NCBI RefSeq assembly: GCF_900115295.1
Contig: NZ_FOVZ01000006.1
Span: forward strand, 62,001 to 126,000
Direction of reading: 5' to 3'
DNA: 64,000 bases
Origin: Sphingomonas sp. OK281
Lineage (GTDB): Bacteria; Pseudomonadota; Alphaproteobacteria; Sphingomonadales; Sphingomonadaceae
The notes beneath the pieces are model-generated. The model was given only the letters and a program-made list of their open reading frames with translations, ran no database searches and was not told where the DNA came from. This document shows positions 39,095 through 47,415 of this stretch, one piece after another; within the stretch, counting starts at the first letter, position 1; each line of letters begins with the position of its first letter. Made by a program: the position numbers and the translations under genes.

Positions 39095-39428
39095 ACAGAT
39101 CGCCTATCCCGACTTCGAGAAGGTCGACATCCGTGTCGGCACGATCGTCGAGGCCGAACCCTTCCCCGAAGCGCGCAAGCCCGCGATCAAGCTGCGGATC
39201 GATTTTGGTGCGGAGATCGGCGTGAAACGCTCGTCCGCGCAAATCACCGAGCATTATACGCCGGAGACTCTGGTGGGCCGCCAGGTCGCGGCGGTCGTCA
39301 ACTTCCCGCCGCGCCAGATCGGCCCGATGATGTCGGAAGTCCTGACGCTCGGCTTCCCCGATGCGGACGGGAAGGTCGTGCTGATCTCGCCGACCGGACC
39401 GGTCCCGAACGGCGGGCGGCTGTTCTAA
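39081..39428 (+). CDS. tRNA-binding-domain protein, CsaA-like
   Basis: This 115-residue EMAP-II/tRNA-binding OB-fold protein has V-D-I-R-V-G-T-I-V-E-A at residues 15-25 and P-R-Q-I-G-P-M-M-S-E-V-L-T-L-G near residue 76. This is the CsaA dimer signature rather than the MetRS or PheT fusion. CsaA-type proteins bind tRNA and are described as chaperone-like. It overlaps the FzlA-like gene by 14 bases. Confidence 0.88.
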   Translation: MSISEQIAYPDFEKVDIRVGTIVEAEPFPEARKPAIKLRIDFGAEIGVKRSSAQITEHYTPETLVGRQVAAVVNFPPRQIGPMMSEVLTLGFPDADGKVVLISPTGPVPNGGRLF

Positions 39429-39440
39429 ACAATAATCGTA

Positions 39441-39557
39441 CCCCGCCAGGGGGAGGTGGCTGGCGCTTGCCAGACGGAGGGGGAGGAAAGCGAAACGGCT
39501 GTTCCGTGTCCTCCCCCTCCGTCCCCTTCGGCGACACCTGCTCCTGGCGGGGGAGGA
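39441..39557. repeat. Long inverted repeat between convergent genes
   Basis: CCCCGCCAGG (39441-39450) pairs with CCTGGCGGGG (39543-39552), and GACGGAGGGGGAGGA (39473-39487) pairs with TCCTCCCCCTCCGTC (39509-39523). The whole span can fold as a two-storey stem. It separates the csaA-like stop and the OmpA-lipoprotein stop and should end both transcripts. Confidence 0.8.
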
Positions 39558-39575
39558 TCAGCAGAACCCCAGTGC

Positions 39576-40250
39576 TTACTGGCGCAGGTCGTTCTGCGTG
39601 ATCGGCACGATCTTCACCTCGACGCGACGGTTAGCCGCCCGACCCGCATCGGTGTCGTTGGACGCGATCGGCTGCGTCTTGCCGTAGCCACGCGTCCCGA
39701 TTCGCGCCGCCTGCACGCCGTGGCCCGACAGGTAATCCGCGACCGAGCGCGCGCGACGCTCCGACAGCGTCTGGTTATATGCATCGCTGCCGGTCGAGTC
39801 GGTATGCCCGTACACGTCGACATAGGTCTGGTTGTACTGCGACAGCGTATCCGCGACCTGATCGAGCGTCCGCTGGAACTGTGGCTGCACGTTCGCGCTG
39901 TCATACGCGAAGGTGATGCCCGACGGGATGTTGAGCACCAGGTCGTCACCCTGGCGGATCACCTGAACATCGGTACCCGCGGTGCGCGCGCGCAGATCGC
40001 GCTCCTGCTTGTCCATGTACGCGCCGATGCCCGCACCCGCGAGACCACCGATGCCCGCACCCAGCAGCTTCTCGGTCCGATCATGCCGTCCACCGACCAC
40101 GTCGCCGAGCAAATAGCCGCCGAGGGCGCCGCCGATGCCGCCCAGGGCTGTCTTCGAGATGGTTTGGCGACCGGTCTCCGGATCGGTGGTGCAGCCGCTC
40201 GTGGCGATCAGTGCGGCCAGTGCAGCGCCTGCGAACATCTTGGTTTTCAT
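39576..40250 (-). CDS. OmpA-family lipoprotein with glycine-zipper
   Basis: This 224-residue envelope protein has a signal peptide ending in the lipobox A-T-S-G-C (cysteine near residue 20). A glycine-zipper stretch (G-G-I-G-G-A-L-G-G-Y and G-A-G-I-G-G-L-A-G-A-G-I-G-A-Y) follows. The C-terminal OmpA peptidoglycan-binding domain has V-Y-G-H-T-D-S-T-G-S and N-x-x-L-S-x-x-R-A motifs. It anchors the outer membrane to peptidoglycan. The ATG at 40250 follows GGGAGA. Confidence 0.93.
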   Translation of the reverse strand: MKTKMFAGAALAALIATSGCTTDPETGRQTISKTALGGIGGALGGYLLGDVVGGRHDRTEKLLGAGIGGLAGAGIGAYMDKQERDLRARTAGTDVQVIRQGDDLVLNIPSGITFAYDSANVQPQFQRTLDQVADTLSQYNQTYVDVYGHTDSTGSDAYNQTLSERRARSVADYLSGHGVQAARIGTRGYGKTQPIASNDTDAGRAANRRVEVKIVPITQNDLRQ

Positions 40251-40445
40251 AGATAATCTCCCTGAGACATGACAAATGACGGTCTTATGCCCGATACGGC
40301 CGATAACCCTGTGCCGCGGCGATTGTTCCGCCTGCGCACTGAACCGACCCTGACCATCTTCGCGGCGTAATGTCGACTACGCACACGCTGGTACGCAAGG
40401 ACGGTTGTGCGACGGACCGTTGTCCTGCAAAGAGCCCTTGAGCCA

Positions 40446-41747
40446 ATGGCACCGCTTCCCCCCTTCCCCTGGATCGACGTCGCGATCATCCTCGCGCTGG
40501 TCGCGTTGAACGGCGTGTTCGCGATGAGCGAACTCGCGATCGTCTCCGCGCGCAAGGCACGGCTCGAGGCGATGGCGCGCTCGGGCAAGAAGGGCGCGCG
40601 CGCCGCGCTCGTGCTCGCCGCCGACCCCGGCAAGTTCCTCTCGACCGTCCAGATCGGCATCACGCTGATCGGCATTCTCGCAGGCGCCTATTCGGGCTCG
40701 AGCCTCGGGATGCCGACTGCGGCGCGATTGCAGGCCTGGGGCCTGTCCGCCTCGACCGCGGAGACCGCCGGATTCGCGATCGTCATCGGCCTGACGACCT
40801 ATGCCTCGCTGATCATCGGCGAGCTCGTCCCAAAGCAGTTCGCGTTGCGCGCGCCCGAGGCGATCGCCTCGTTCATGGCGCCCGTCATGCGCTGGCTCGC
40901 GATCGGCACCGCGCCGATCGTCTGGGTGCTCGATTCGACCAGCGCGCTGATCTTCCGCCTCCTCCGGCTCAACCGCGAGACCGAAGAGCATGTGACGGCC
41001 GAAGAGCTTCATCTGATCGTCGCCGAGGCCTCCAAGTCGGGCGTGATCGAGGAGCATGAGCGCTCGATCATCTCGGGTGTGGTGCGGCTGGCGGATCGCC
41101 CGGTGCGCGAAGTGATGACGCCGCGTACGGAGATCGACTGGCTCGACTGCGACTGGGGCGCCGACGAGATCCGCGAGACGCTGCTCGCGTCCCAGCACAC
41201 TCGCTTGCCGGTCGGCGAAGGCTCGATCGACGCGGTCCGCGGCGTCGTCCAGGCGCGCGACATCGCCGCGGCGCTGTTCCGCGGCGAACCGATCGACCTG
41301 CGCGCGCTGATGCGCAAAGCGCCGGTCGTGATCGACCAGATCGACGCGATGGACGCACTGCTCGCGCTGCGCGAAGCCGAAGTACCTATGGCGCTGATCC
41401 ACGACGAATACGGCCATTTCGAAGGGATCGTTACGCCGGCGGACCTGCTCGCGGCGATCGCGGGCGAGTTCAAGTCGGACTCGGATCCCGACGATGCGCC
41501 GTCGGTGGTGGTGCGCGACGACGGTTCGCTCCTCGTGGCGGGAACGATGGCGGCCGATTCGCTCGCCGATCGCCTTGGCATCGATCTACCCGAGGACCGG
41601 GATTACGCGACCGTCGCCGGGCTCGCGCTGTCGGTGTTCAGGCACCTGCCGGGCGAGGGCGAGAGCTTCGTCGAACAGGGCTGGAAGTTCGAGATCGTCG
41701 ATCTCGACGGCCGGCGGATCGACAAGCTGCTGGTAAGCGAAGTCTGA
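40446..41747 (+). CDS. Hemolysin-family DUF21-CBS-CorC protein
   Basis: This 433-residue protein has an N-terminal DUF21 membrane domain (about residues 8-190, 3-4 helices). Two CBS domains follow (about 205-320, with R-E-V-M-T-P-R-T-E-I), then the CorC/HlyC C-domain (about 345-425, P-E-D-R-D-Y-A-T-V-A-G). These proteins act as Mg2+/Co2+ exporters or maintain magnesium balance. The ATG at 40446 is used; a GTG at 40407 after AAGGA would add 13 residues. Confidence 0.92.
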   Translation: MAPLPPFPWIDVAIILALVALNGVFAMSELAIVSARKARLEAMARSGKKGARAALVLAADPGKFLSTVQIGITLIGILAGAYSGSSLGMPTAARLQAWGLSASTAETAGFAIVIGLTTYASLIIGELVPKQFALRAPEAIASFMAPVMRWLAIGTAPIVWVLDSTSALIFRLLRLNRETEEHVTAEELHLIVAEASKSGVIEEHERSIISGVVRLADRPVREVMTPRTEIDWLDCDWGADEIRETLLASQHTRLPVGEGSIDAVRGVVQARDIAAALFRGEPIDLRALMRKAPVVIDQIDAMDALLALREAEVPMALIHDEYGHFEGIVTPADLLAAIAGEFKSDSDPDDAPSVVVRDDGSLLVAGTMAADSLADRLGIDLPEDRDYATVAGLALSVFRHLPGEGESFVEQGWKFEIVDLDGRRIDKLLVSEV

Positions 41748-41795
41748 GGGTCTAGCGCGGCGCGAGTAAGGTCGAACACGGCGTCTCCGTTCTGC

Positions 41796-41901
41796 ACCAC
41801 CCCGGCAAAGGCCGGGGCCCAATTGGCAAGGCCGCAGTAACGAAGCGCAGTCCCTAGTTTGCGATGTTCCCCAATTGGACCCCGGCCTCCGCCGGGGTGG
41901 T
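41796..41901. repeat. REP-like palindrome type A, copy 2
   Basis: It has the same arms as the copy at 38167, with single-base changes (GGCAAAGG and GGCCTCCG in the arms) and an inner CCAATTGG. It lies 48 bases after the CorC-like gene stop. Confidence 0.88.
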
Positions 41902-41979
41902 GATTGGGTAGGGTGGGTATTAGCTCTTCACTCAGGTGCTCGTGCCTCACGCGCCGAGGACCCCCTGATCCCACAATCC

Positions 41980-42111
41980 GTTCGTCCAGAGTAGCTGCTG
42001 AGCTCCTCGAAGCGGCGTACCGAAGGATGGGTTGGCGCGCGGAACCTATGCTTCGATACGAGCCCTCGATACGCTCCTTACGGAGCTACTCGGTCTCTAC
42101 TCAGCACGAAC
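41980..42111. repeat. REP-like palindrome type D
   Basis: GTTCGTCCAGAGTAG (41980-41994) and CTACTCAGCACGAAC (42097-42111) are inverted with two mismatches. Inside are two CGATACG direct repeats. I recall similar GTTCGTGCTGAGTAG elements as abundant in sphingomonad genomes. The element lies between the CorC-like and MlaA-like genes. Confidence 0.7.
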
Positions 42112-42162
42112 GGGGAGGGAGGGCAGGGGAGGGAAGACGAGCCCGTTCGGGTCCGTCCCCTT

Positions 42163-43266
42163 CTACTGACCAGTTTCGGCCACCGGCTTTGCATCAACCG
42201 CCGGCGTCTCGACCATCGGAGCCTTCTCAGGCACCTCCGAAACCGGCCGCGCCCCAGGCTCCAGATCGCTCGGCACGAACGGCACCACGCTCGGCGGCGG
42301 GCCCGACATCCCCGCCGGATCGCCCTCGACCCGTCCGTGGAGATGGTCGATCTCCGCCTGGCGCCGGTTCAGATAGAATGCGCGCGTCGCCGCATACGGA
42401 TCGGGCGAGTTGTCGTGCAGGTCCTTCAGCGTCTGGTCGAATTCCGAGCGATGATCGAGCGCACCGAGGATACCCGCGGGGATCGCATACGCCGTGCTGG
42501 TGAACGGCTTGCCGATGCCGACCGGCAGGATCAGCCGATCGATCGCGCCACCGAACAGATCGCGGATCGTGGTCGGCCCGACCAGCGGCAGGAACAGGAA
42601 CGGCCCGTTCTTCACGCCGTAATAGCCGAGCGTGTTGGCGAACCCGTTCGAGCGGCGCGGCAAATGGAACGGCTTCTTCTTGGCGACGTCGAGCACGCCG
42701 GCCACGCCGATCGTCGTGTTGATCGCGAACCGCCCGACCGTCTCCGCCGCCTTGCCCGGCTTGAACTGGAGCAGGAAGTTCAGGAAGACGATCGGCTCGC
42801 GCAGATTGTAGAGGAAATTGTGGATGCCGCGCCGGATCGGGCTCGGCACGGTCTTCTTGTAGGTCCGCGCGACCGGGCCGATCACCGCGTCGTCGACCTT
42901 CTGCGTCACCGCGAACGACTCGGCGTTGACCGCGCGCAGCGGATCGCCCGCGCTCTCCTTGCGGCCGGTGACGATGATGTCGTTGGGAGCCCGCTGGGCG
43001 GGCGGCGTCCCCAGGGGCGCGGGGCCCACTGGCGGAATGTCCTGCGTCGGCAGCCCCTGAGCGACAATCTCGATCGCGGGCAGCGACGCGGCCAGGGCAA
43101 GCGGTGAAACCGCCATCGACGCGACCGGCTGGAAGTCATCCGCGAACGGCGACGGCACCGCACCGGGCAGCGCCACGCGCGCACCGACGCCGGGCAACGA
43201 CATAGGCGCGGCCGTCACGTGAACGGGGGCAGCCGTCAACAGCATTGCGCTCATCGTTACCAGCAT
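42163..43266 (-). CDS. MlaA (VacJ) family protein with TonB-box-like motif, no lipobox
   Basis: This 367-residue protein has the MlaA fold in its second half (N-F-L-Y-N-L-R-E-P-I, R-F-A-I-N-T-T-I-G-V-A-G, L-P-L-V-G-P-T-T-I-R-D). It should sit in the outer membrane and move phospholipids back toward the inner membrane. The N-terminal half is unusual: a signal-like start without any cysteine for lipidation, a low-complexity region, then D-I-I-V-T-G-R near residue 100. That is the form of a TonB box. ATG at 43266 or GTG at 43272 are both possible. Confidence 0.88.
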   Translation of the reverse strand: MLVTMSAMLLTAAPVHVTAAPMSLPGVGARVALPGAVPSPFADDFQPVASMAVSPLALAASLPAIEIVAQGLPTQDIPPVGPAPLGTPPAQRAPNDIIVTGRKESAGDPLRAVNAESFAVTQKVDDAVIGPVARTYKKTVPSPIRRGIHNFLYNLREPIVFLNFLLQFKPGKAAETVGRFAINTTIGVAGVLDVAKKKPFHLPRRSNGFANTLGYYGVKNGPFLFLPLVGPTTIRDLFGGAIDRLILPVGIGKPFTSTAYAIPAGILGALDHRSEFDQTLKDLHDNSPDPYAATRAFYLNRRQAEIDHLHGRVEGDPAGMSGPPPSVVPFVPSDLEPGARPVSEVPEKAPMVETPAVDAKPVAETGQ

Positions 43267-43436
43267 GTGCACTCATCGCCCTGTTATCGGCCGCTCTCCT
43301 ACATCGAGATGCGACGCGCACGACATGCCCGTCGGCGCGCGTGGAGCATAGAGCCAATCGTCATCCACGCGAGCGGATCGCGGTTAACCGATCGCGCCGC
43401 GATCGCGTCCGGAGCCGTGCCGCGCGATCGCGTCGC

Positions 43437-44237
43437 CTAGAGCTTGCCGAACACCGCCTCGAAACCGGCCTTGTCGCCGGCCGCCAGCAACCGCGCCTGC
43501 TCGATCCAGCGATCGCGACCCATTCGCCCGGTAAAGTTGCCGAGTTGCGCGTCGATGCGCTGCGCCTCGCTCTCCGACAGCGTCGCCATCTGGCCGACCG
43601 TCGAGACGCCAAGCGCATCGAGCTGCGCGGCGACCTTCGGCCCGAGCCCCTTCAACTGCGTGACGGGATCGTCCGCATAGGACTGCGCCGGCACGGCCGG
43701 TGCGATCGGAGCCGGCGCTGCGACTTCGGTCGCTGGGCTGGCCTCCAACGGTGACGCGGCTGCGATCGGCTCGTCCGCCAGCCTCTCGGGCGTCGCTACG
43801 TCGTCGCCTGGTGCGTCTGCTACCGGCTGTATCGGCGATGGCGCAGAGGCGGCGACAGGGCTGGGTGCCGGCGCGCTGGGGGTAGACGGAGTCTCCTGCG
43901 GCGGTTCGGGCGCCCGAGCCGCCGGTACCGGCGAGGGAGCAGGAGCAGGCGCAACCGTCTGGGTCTGGCGTTGGGACTGCTCGATCTTGCGCTCGTCGGC
44001 GACGGGATCCGCCGCGACCGGTTCGGGTGCGACGCCTGCCTCCTCGGCGTGCGCGATCACCTCGTGCGACGCCTTGGTGCGGCTGCGCTTGGCCTTGATG
44101 CCCCACAGCAGCCCGATGATGACAAGGACCGCCAGCACCGCGATGATCGCGAAGTGGATCGCGGTCAGAGTCCCGATGCCGTCAGGCAATAGGCTGAGGC
44201 CCGAGGCGGAGGTCGAGGAAGTTTCGTTCATTCCCAT
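43437..44237 (-). CDS. Single-pass membrane protein with C-terminal helix-hairpin-helix domain
   Basis: This 266-residue protein has an N-terminal transmembrane helix (about residues 27-46, I-H-F-A-I-I-A-V-L-A-V-L-V). A low-complexity proline/alanine linker of about 120 residues follows, then a helix-hairpin-helix domain (L-K-G-L-G-P-K-V-A-A-Q-L-D-A-L-G-V) like the predicted 5'-nuclease/flap HHH family. A DNA- or protein-binding role at the membrane is possible. Start is at 44237 or 44231. Confidence 0.78.
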   Translation of the reverse strand: MGMNETSSTSASGLSLLPDGIGTLTAIHFAIIAVLAVLVIIGLLWGIKAKRSRTKASHEVIAHAEEAGVAPEPVAADPVADERKIEQSQRQTQTVAPAPAPSPVPAARAPEPPQETPSTPSAPAPSPVAASAPSPIQPVADAPGDDVATPERLADEPIAAASPLEASPATEVAAPAPIAPAVPAQSYADDPVTQLKGLGPKVAAQLDALGVSTVGQMATLSESEAQRIDAQLGNFTGRMGRDRWIEQARLLAAGDKAGFEAVFGKL

Positions 44238-44294
44238 ACCGTAGCGTCACCCGCGAAGGGCGGCGAGACCTAATCCGCGCAGCACCGTCACCGT

Positions 44295-46064
44295 TCAGTC
44301 GTTCGACGGTGCCGGACGATTGTCGCCGCGCGCGGCCAGATCGGTCAGTTGCAGGAATTCCTGCCGCCAATAGCCGTCCGCATGGCTCGCCAGCGTGCGC
44401 ATGTCCGCATAGCCGTAACGGCTCAGATACGGATCGCCGCGCAGCTTCTGTCCGAACGCCGCCACCGCCGTCGCGAAGGCGAAGTCACCTGTCGGTGCGG
44501 CGGCACTGCGGACCAGGGATGCGGGGACCGGCCGAACGATCTCTCGCGACATCGTCCCGTCGGGCAGCTTGTAGCGCAGCTTGACCACCGCCAGTTCGGT
44601 CCCGGCCGAGGGCGCTGCCGCCGCCCGGTTCGCAGGATAGCGCCGCGCCGGCACCCAGCCCTTAGCGCCGACCGGCACGACCTCGTACAAGGCAGTCACC
44701 TGGTGCCCCGCGCCGATATCGCCGGCATCGACCGCGTCGTTGGTGAAGTCCTCTTCCTTCAACGCGCGGTTTTCATAGCCGATCAGCCGGTATTCGCTGG
44801 CCATTGCGGGGTTGAACTCGACCTGCACCTTCACGTCCTTGGCGATCGTGACGAGCGTCGCGGACAGTTCGTCCTCCAGCACCTTCTTCGCCTCCAGCGC
44901 GCTGTCGATATAGGCGTAGTTGCCGTTGCCGACATCGGCGATCCGCTCCATCATCGCCTCGTTGTAATTGCCCGTGCCGAAGCCGAGCGTGGTCAGCGTG
45001 ATGCCATCGTCGCGGTTTGTCTTGACCAGCGCCTCCAGCGCCTTCGTGTCGCTGATCCCGACGTTGAAGTCGCCATCGGTCGCGAGGAAGATCCGGTTGA
45101 CGCCACCCTTGCGGAAATTCGCGCGCGCCGTTGCATAGGCGAGCGCGATGCCTTCGCCGCCGGCAGTCGAACCGCCTGCGCTGAGGCAGTCGAGCGCGGC
45201 CTTGACGTAGCCCTTGTTGGCAGTCGGTTCGAGGACGATGCCGCTATTGCCCGCATAGACCACGATCGACACCCGGTCGGCCGGTTCGAGGCGGTCGGCG
45301 AGCCCCATCAGCGCAGCTTTCACCAGCGGTAGCTTGTCGGGTTCGTTCATCGATCCGGACACGTCGACCAGGAAGACGAGGTTCGCCGGCGGGCGCGTCG
45401 CACCGCTCACGTCATACCCGCGCAGGCCGATGCGAAGCAGCCGCGTCTCCGTGTTCCACGGGGTCCGCGCGACATCGGTCGTCACGCTGAACGGCACCGC
45501 GCGATCGGTCGGGCGCGGATAATCGTAGCGGAAATAGTTGATCATCTCCTCGGTCCGCACCGCGTCCGCAGGCGGCGTCTCCCCCTTCGTCAGGAAGCGG
45601 CGGACGTTGGCGTAGGAGCCGGTGTCGACATCGACCGAGAAGGTGGAGACCGGGTTCGTCGCGACCTGCTGTACCGCGGCCACCGCCCGGCCATCATAGC
45701 GCTCGGTGTTCTCGGGCGATCCGAAGGGCGCGGACCGTTGCATCGCGAAGCTCTGGGTGACCGGTGCCATGCGCGCACCGGGCGCCGCGGGCGCCATCAT
45801 CGGCACTGGCGCGGGCGGCGGCGGCGGGGGCGGGGGAGGCGGCGGTGGCGGTCCCGGGGGTGGGGGAACGACACTGGACCCCGTGACGACGATGTTGCGT
45901 CCCGCGCGGACCGACCCACGCACATCGGGATCGGTCACGCGGCATCGCACCGGAGAATCATTGCCGACGGTAGATGGCCTGGCGATCTGTATGGGCGGTA
46001 GGGGCGCCGCCGACGTCAGGGTCAGTGCGACGATGGCAAGCGACGGTACGGACACGATGCGCAT
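44295..46064 (-). CDS. VWA-domain protein (YfbK-like) with polyproline and TonB-box-like segment
   Basis: This 589-residue exported protein starts at the ATG at 46064. After the signal segment comes N-I-V-V-T-G, a TonB-box-like motif, then a proline tract. A VWFA/YfbK N-domain follows, then the von Willebrand domain with MIDAS motif D-V-S-G-S-M near residue 235. The C-terminal YfbK-type domain ends P-A-P-S-N-D. MIDAS proteins bind partners through a metal ion; the partner here is unknown. Confidence 0.87.
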   Translation of the reverse strand: MRIVSVPSLAIVALTLTSAAPLPPIQIARPSTVGNDSPVRCRVTDPDVRGSVRAGRNIVVTGSSVVPPPPGPPPPPPPPPPPPPAPVPMMAPAAPGARMAPVTQSFAMQRSAPFGSPENTERYDGRAVAAVQQVATNPVSTFSVDVDTGSYANVRRFLTKGETPPADAVRTEEMINYFRYDYPRPTDRAVPFSVTTDVARTPWNTETRLLRIGLRGYDVSGATRPPANLVFLVDVSGSMNEPDKLPLVKAALMGLADRLEPADRVSIVVYAGNSGIVLEPTANKGYVKAALDCLSAGGSTAGGEGIALAYATARANFRKGGVNRIFLATDGDFNVGISDTKALEALVKTNRDDGITLTTLGFGTGNYNEAMMERIADVGNGNYAYIDSALEAKKVLEDELSATLVTIAKDVKVQVEFNPAMASEYRLIGYENRALKEEDFTNDAVDAGDIGAGHQVTALYEVVPVGAKGWVPARRYPANRAAAAPSAGTELAVVKLRYKLPDGTMSREIVRPVPASLVRSAAAPTGDFAFATAVAAFGQKLRGDPYLSRYGYADMRTLASHADGYWRQEFLQLTDLAARGDNRPAPSND

Positions 46065-46149
46065 CGCAACCACTCTCCCGGATGATATAGTCCAGGAGAG
46101 TGTCACGTCGCCCGAGTCCGTTCAAGCGGCCCGTTCCCGCCCCCCTAGC

Positions 46150-47415
46150 TCAAGCCCCGCGCGCGATCTCGCGCCAGCCGATGTCGCGTCGGTAGAAGCC
46201 TTCCGCGAAATCGATCGCCTCGACCGCGCGATAGGCGTTGGCCTGCGCCGTCGCGACGTCGTCGCCGGTCGCCGTCACGGCCAGTACGCGCCCGCCCGAT
46301 GCGACCAGTCCGCCGTCCTCAAGTCTAGTGCCAGCGTGGAACACCGTGCCGCCCGCAGCCCGCGCGGAATCCAGCCCAACGATCGATCCGCCAGACTTGG
46401 GAGTCCCGGGATACCCCTCCGCCGCCATCACCACCGTTAGCGCGGTCTCGTCGCTGAACTGTGCCGGCGGCATATCGCCGAGACGCCCTTCCGCGGTCGC
46501 CAGCATCGTCGCCAGCAGGTCGCCCTGGAACCGCATCATCAGCACCTGCGTCTCCGGATCGCCGAACCGCGCGTTGTACTCGATCAGCTTGGGCCCCTGC
46601 GGCGTCAGCATCAGCCCTGCGTACAGCACGCCCGAGAACGGCATGCCCTCCGCCGCCATCGCCGCCACGGTCGGCGCGACGATCTCGTCGATCGCGCGCT
46701 TCTCCAGCGCGGGCGTCAGGACGAGGGCAGGGCTGTACGCGCCCATCCCGCCGGTGTTCGGGCCGGTATCGCCTTCGCCGACCCGCTTGTGATCCTGCGC
46801 GGACCCGAACGGCATCAGCGACACGCCGTCGGTCAGCACGAAGAGGCTCGCCTCCTCGCCTTCGAGGAACTCCTCGATCACCGCCTCGACTTCCCCGTCG
46901 GCGAACAGCGCATCGAGCGCGGCATCGGCTTCGGCCGCGCTGAACGCGATCACCACGCCCTTGCCCGCGGCGAGGCCGTCCGCCTTGATGACCACCGGCA
47001 GCGAGAAGGTACGGGCAAGCGCGATATCCGCCTCTTCGCGGCTCTTCACGCGGACATAGCCCGCGGTCGGAATGCCGGCGCGCAGGCACAGGTCCTTGGT
47101 GAAGCCCTTCGACCCCTCAAGCTGCGCCGCCGCCTTCGACGGCCCGAACACGGGGACGTCCGCTGCGCGCAGCGAGTCCGCCAGTCCGTCGACCAACGGC
47201 GCCTCGGGTCCGATCACGACCAGCCCGACCTCATGCTCGCGGACGAACGTCACCACCGCGCTATGATCCGTCGCATCGAGCGGCACGAGCGTCGCAACAC
47301 GCGCTATCCCGGGGTTGCCCGGCGCGGCATACAGCGTATCGAGACCGCGAGATTGCACCAGCTTCCACGCGAGCGCATGTTCGCGCCCCCCCGAGCCCAG
47401 CAGCAGGACGTTCAT
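46150..47415 (-). CDS. purD: Phosphoribosylamine-glycine ligase PurD
   Basis: This 421-residue ATP-grasp enzyme makes glycinamide ribonucleotide, the second step of purine synthesis. It has N-terminal L-L-L-G-S-G-G-R-E-H-A-L, D-G-L-A-A-G-K-G-V-V in the ATP-grasp region, and F-N-A-R-F-type Y-N-A-R-F-G-D-P-E-T-Q. AAGGGA precedes the ATG at 47415. This ATG overlaps the xseA ATG on the other strand (CATG). Confidence 0.97.
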   Translation of the reverse strand: MNVLLLGSGGREHALAWKLVQSRGLDTLYAAPGNPGIARVATLVPLDATDHSAVVTFVREHEVGLVVIGPEAPLVDGLADSLRAADVPVFGPSKAAAQLEGSKGFTKDLCLRAGIPTAGYVRVKSREEADIALARTFSLPVVIKADGLAAGKGVVIAFSAAEADAALDALFADGEVEAVIEEFLEGEEASLFVLTDGVSLMPFGSAQDHKRVGEGDTGPNTGGMGAYSPALVLTPALEKRAIDEIVAPTVAAMAAEGMPFSGVLYAGLMLTPQGPKLIEYNARFGDPETQVLMMRFQGDLLATMLATAEGRLGDMPPAQFSDETALTVVMAAEGYPGTPKSGGSIVGLDSARAAGGTVFHAGTRLEDGGLVASGGRVLAVTATGDDVATAQANAYRAVEAIDFAEGFYRRDIGWREIARGA

